This document shows positions 61,631 to 64,000 of a stretch of 64,000 nt of DNA, piece after piece. Below the pieces are notes generated by a model, which was not told the origin of the DNA, did not search any database, and was given only the letters and a program-made list of their open reading frames with translations. Source of the stretch: Uranotaenia lowii (lineage: Eukaryota > Arthropoda > Insecta > Diptera > Culicidae); NCBI RefSeq assembly GCF_029784155.1, contig NC_073693.1, forward strand, positions 238,174,250 through 238,238,249. Direction: 5' to 3'. A program made the position numbers and the translations under genes. Numbering within the stretch: position 1 is the stretch's first letter; each line of letters opens with the position of its first letter.

Positions 61631-62324
61631 CAATGCAAACGTTAGCGTTAAGATTTTGCCCAAGAGTGAATAACAAAATATCAGAGCTACGAATATACGA
61701 ACAACGAATTAAACCCTCAAATAAATCCACTGTTGTAATCAAAATGGATAGATAGCATAAATCTAACATATATTTCTTTTTTGTTTTATTTTCACAATAT
61801 TCATATCTAAAAAACTGAAAAAAACACATCTCCTCGTTTACAATCCGATTTCCTTTATTTTTTCATTGCGAATTATTACAGCTGAAGCTGATAAACCTCC
61901 AGCACCTAGAGCAAATTTATTACCGCTAGTATCGATGGTAGCTTTTCGCAACTGTAAGCAATATATTCTTCAAAAGGATGAACTTGACTCTAACTTTCTC
62001 TATTCCTTTTCTATATTTGAAACAGTTCCGGAAATCTTGATTGTCATGATTGGGAAAATCCTTGTTGAGCAATCACATGAAAGCGCTCTCCATTTTTAAA
62101 CAAAAATTGGAAACAGATAGTTAGAAAATTAATAAGAAAAAATTAAAAAATTAAATTACCCACATTTAGTATCGATTCCTCCTAGTTTGTTTTGGAAAAA
62201 AAATATTCATCCTTTGGTGAATAGATACGAATGTTTACAATTTTTAATATCGCCTGCTTTGGAAAAGCGATAATTCTAAGTTTCTTTTATATTGATGTTT
62301 AAAATAACAGCAATCTAATTATTG

Positions 62325-62396
62325 GTCATGGTACAGAGGTAACATGTTCAGTTCTCACCTCGTTGGTTCAGGTTCAAATCTTCAAGCAGGCAAATT
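62325..62396 (+). mobile_element. tRNA-like fragment
   Basis: TGGTACAGAGGTAACATG resembles a box A and GGTTCAAATC a box B, 40 bp apart, followed by CTTCAAGCAGGC. It could be a SINE head. I cannot fold a clean cloverleaf, so I do not call a tRNA gene. Confidence 0.3.
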
Positions 62397-62680
62397 TTTC
62401 AAGTAAGTATAAAAGTCATTCACAGTTAAAGCAACATTGAATTAGAATAAAAATAGGTATAACAATGCAAAGCAAGGAAAAGTATGATTCTTTTTGAATT
62501 AATTTTTATTTTTCGAGGTCTCGTCTGGAGGCTGAATAGCCTTCTACTCAGCTTCAACTATGAACTTTGAAAGTATCGATAAGAACTTAAATTTAAGGCT
62601 GAGTAGAATGCTATTCATTCATTAAACAAAGCTGAGTAAGCTTCTAAGAGCCTGTTTTATGGAACTTTTGGTTACTTGGG

Positions 62681-63167
62681 ACTTTATTAAGTGAATAACT
62701 TTGGAATGGATGGATGAAAATTTATGAAATGTTCAGTGATACTTTCTAGTTCTGTAATGTTTACATGGGCATAATTTTGTAACGATCTAACAAGTGGATT
62801 TCGAGAGATATTCTTTTATGAAAATATTTGTTGATCAAATGTTTGTGCAGGATCATAAAAAATCTAGAAAAATCCCAATGAGAGATCCTAAAACAGCCGG
62901 AGAGCAACTATTCGATCAAAGTTCATGTGGTAAATCGTTCTAGAAGTCCTAGAAGATCTAACAGTAAGCTTAAATTTGAATAAAAGTTTACATGATTAAT
63001 TCTATGACGGTATTGGAAGCCAGGGGCCTAATTGAGCCCAATTATCTGCTTCACCCAGCAGAAAAAAAAACAGGAAAAATATCGTGTATTATTGAAAAAA
63101 GCTTTTTACAGATAAAATTTACAAAATTCGGAAGCCACTTTTTTTCTTTGTTCCATAACTTCTTTAG
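62681..63167. other. No gene seen
   Basis: AT-rich sequence between the TIR element and a SINE. Nothing recognised. Confidence 0.4.
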
Positions 63168-63366
63168 GGCTTGTGATATAGCTCAGTTGGCAAGTCTGTT
63201 GTCTCCTGAGCCGATGTCCACGAGTTCGAGCCCAAGAGTAAACATCGAACACAGTTGTACCGGATAAGTTTTTCAATAACGATCCGCCAACTGTAACGTT
63301 GATAAAGTCGCGAATGCCATATAGATGGTAAAACGACTATAATCGAAACAAAAAAAAAAAAAAATA
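63168..63366 (+). mobile_element. tRNA-derived SINE, family 1, complete copy
   Basis: GGGCTTGTGATATAGCTCAG (box A) and GAGTTCGAGCCCAAGAG (box B) form a tRNA-like head. It is followed by a body with TACCGGATAAGTTTTTCA and ACGACTATAATCGAAAC and a run of A. The copy at 21799-25943 is the same family and is split by a LINE. It is similar in design to mosquito tRNA-SINEs such as Feilai, but identity is not claimed. Confidence 0.8.
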
Positions 63367-63994
63367 ACTTCTTTATTATAAAAGATAAAATAAAAATAAA
63401 ACATGGTATGGTTTTCTACATTTTTAAAGTATCATTAAACTTTTTTAAGTTTTTGATAAATTATTTTCCCCAAGTTCCCCAAAACTGAAACTTCAAAATT
63501 TATTTCGTTATTTTATAGCAATTTCAGAGTATGAAATAAAAGAGTTGTTTATGATCGAATAGATTCAAAAACCTGGCTCGCGAATGTTTTGGAAAAATTC
63601 TTTATATAGGATGGACAAAATAGTTTTATAACGCTTCATTTGACATAAGAAAACTTTATAGATAGGGAAAACGTATTTTAAGTTCTGAATGTGTATAAAA
63701 ACATAAAAATATAGGTAGCCCAGAGTCCCCACAAGCAACTAATTGCAAATTGTGTTTGTTTGACTTATTGATGTTTCATCCAAAATTCGTTTTCCGCTTG
63801 GAAGAACATAACAAAACTAAGATCATAAGCGTATGAACATATTTTTGTTATGAACTTTAGGTTCCCCATCGTTGCAATTAGCGGGCGCTTGTTTATTTTT
63901 GTATGTAAATTTTTTTCAACTTTTTCAAACTTGATAAATAAAAGAAGCATATGATGCGTATTTAAGTCAACAACATATAGGAAAATATGCTTAC
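63367..63994. other. No gene seen
   Basis: AT-rich sequence. Nothing recognised before the possible exon end below. Confidence 0.35.
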
Positions 63995-64000
63995 GCAAAG
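63995..64000 (-). CDS. Possible 3' end of takeout gene 2 exon 1
   Basis: The minus strand reads CTTTGC|GTAAGC at the very edge. A GT donor that leaves one C would combine with CA of exon 2 to give Pro before SWLRRC. Gene 1 exon 1 also ends in C|GTAAGT and gives Pro at the same place. The implied intron 1 of 9.3 kb is close to the 8.8 kb of gene 1. Only six bases are inside the window, so this may be chance. Confidence 0.25.

Larger units (their letters stand above)
61307..62680. mobile_element. TIR element with CCCAAGTAACCAAAAGT ends
   Basis: CCCAAGTAACCAAAAGT opens it and ACTTTTGGTTACTTGGG closes it, a perfect 17-base inverted repeat. The interior contains a tandem repeat (61508-61630), a tRNA-like stretch (62330-62400) and CTACTCAGCTTCAAC words shared with the 56734 element. 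No transposase. Confidence 0.7.

Noticed and set aside
62325..62396. tRNA gene
   Set aside because: Box A- and B-like words are present, but I could not pair the acceptor and anticodon arms. More likely a tRNA-related repeat.
1..64000. CRISPR array, operon or bacterial contig
   Set aside because: There are no regularly spaced repeats. Split exons with GT/AG junctions, SINEs and LINEs show nuclear eukaryotic DNA.

Overview
The window is AT-rich eukaryotic DNA, most consistent with an insect, probably a mosquito or other lower dipteran. The reasons are two genes of the insect-specific takeout/juvenile-hormone-binding-protein (JHBP) family, Jockey-clade and RTE-like LINEs, Penelope-like elements, tRNA-derived SINEs, and many short TIR/foldback elements flanked by TA or 8-bp duplications. 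No species can be assigned from the sequence alone.

Host genes. Both takeout/JHBP genes lie on the minus strand. Gene 1 can be rebuilt end to end: exon 1 (35612-35759), exon 2 (26700-26792), exon 3 (4714-5048) and exon 4 (4257-4499) join in phase into a 272-residue protein with a hydrophobic N-terminal segment. Its introns are 8.8 kb, 21.7 kb and 214 bp, and the two long ones hold most of the transposable elements in the window. Gene 2 (exons 2-4 at 54591-54683, 53378-53712 and 53074-53316) is a paralogue whose three visible exons match gene 1 in length to the base (93, 335 and 243). Its first exon is not proven; a donor in the right phase sits on the last bases of the window.

Intron 2 of gene 1 (5-26.7 kb) holds a 3.1-kb hAT-type element with an 8-bp duplication, a LINE reverse-transcriptase fragment, several long palindromic foldback elements, a Penelope-like remnant with a 13-bp duplication, and an RTE-like LINE that split a tRNA-SINE (9-bp duplication) and was itself split by a TA-flanked element. 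Intron 1 (26.8-35.6 kb) holds a second LINE fragment, a second RTE-like fragment lacking its catalytic core, a RAD23-like XPC-binding-domain ORF, and a Jockey-clade element that stops less than 100 bp from the exon 1 donor.

Between the genes (36-53 kb) lie a second hAT-type element, a four-level nest at 40.5-45.1 kb (Tc1/mariner-like, then SINE and foldback, then a Penelope-like inverted dimer), and a decayed histone cluster (H2A and two H3 relics, with the histone 3' stem-loop still visible). More TIR elements and a foldback follow. From 55 to 64 kb there are SINEs, two elements with CCCAAG termini, and long AT-rich stretches with nothing recognisable.

I see no wholly new gene system. The strongest observations are structural: two Penelope-like insertions, each with inverted ends and a 13-bp duplication, carrying hammerhead-like core motifs; a chain of nested insertions whose target duplications can be read directly; and a very long takeout gene that still splices cleanly on paper.
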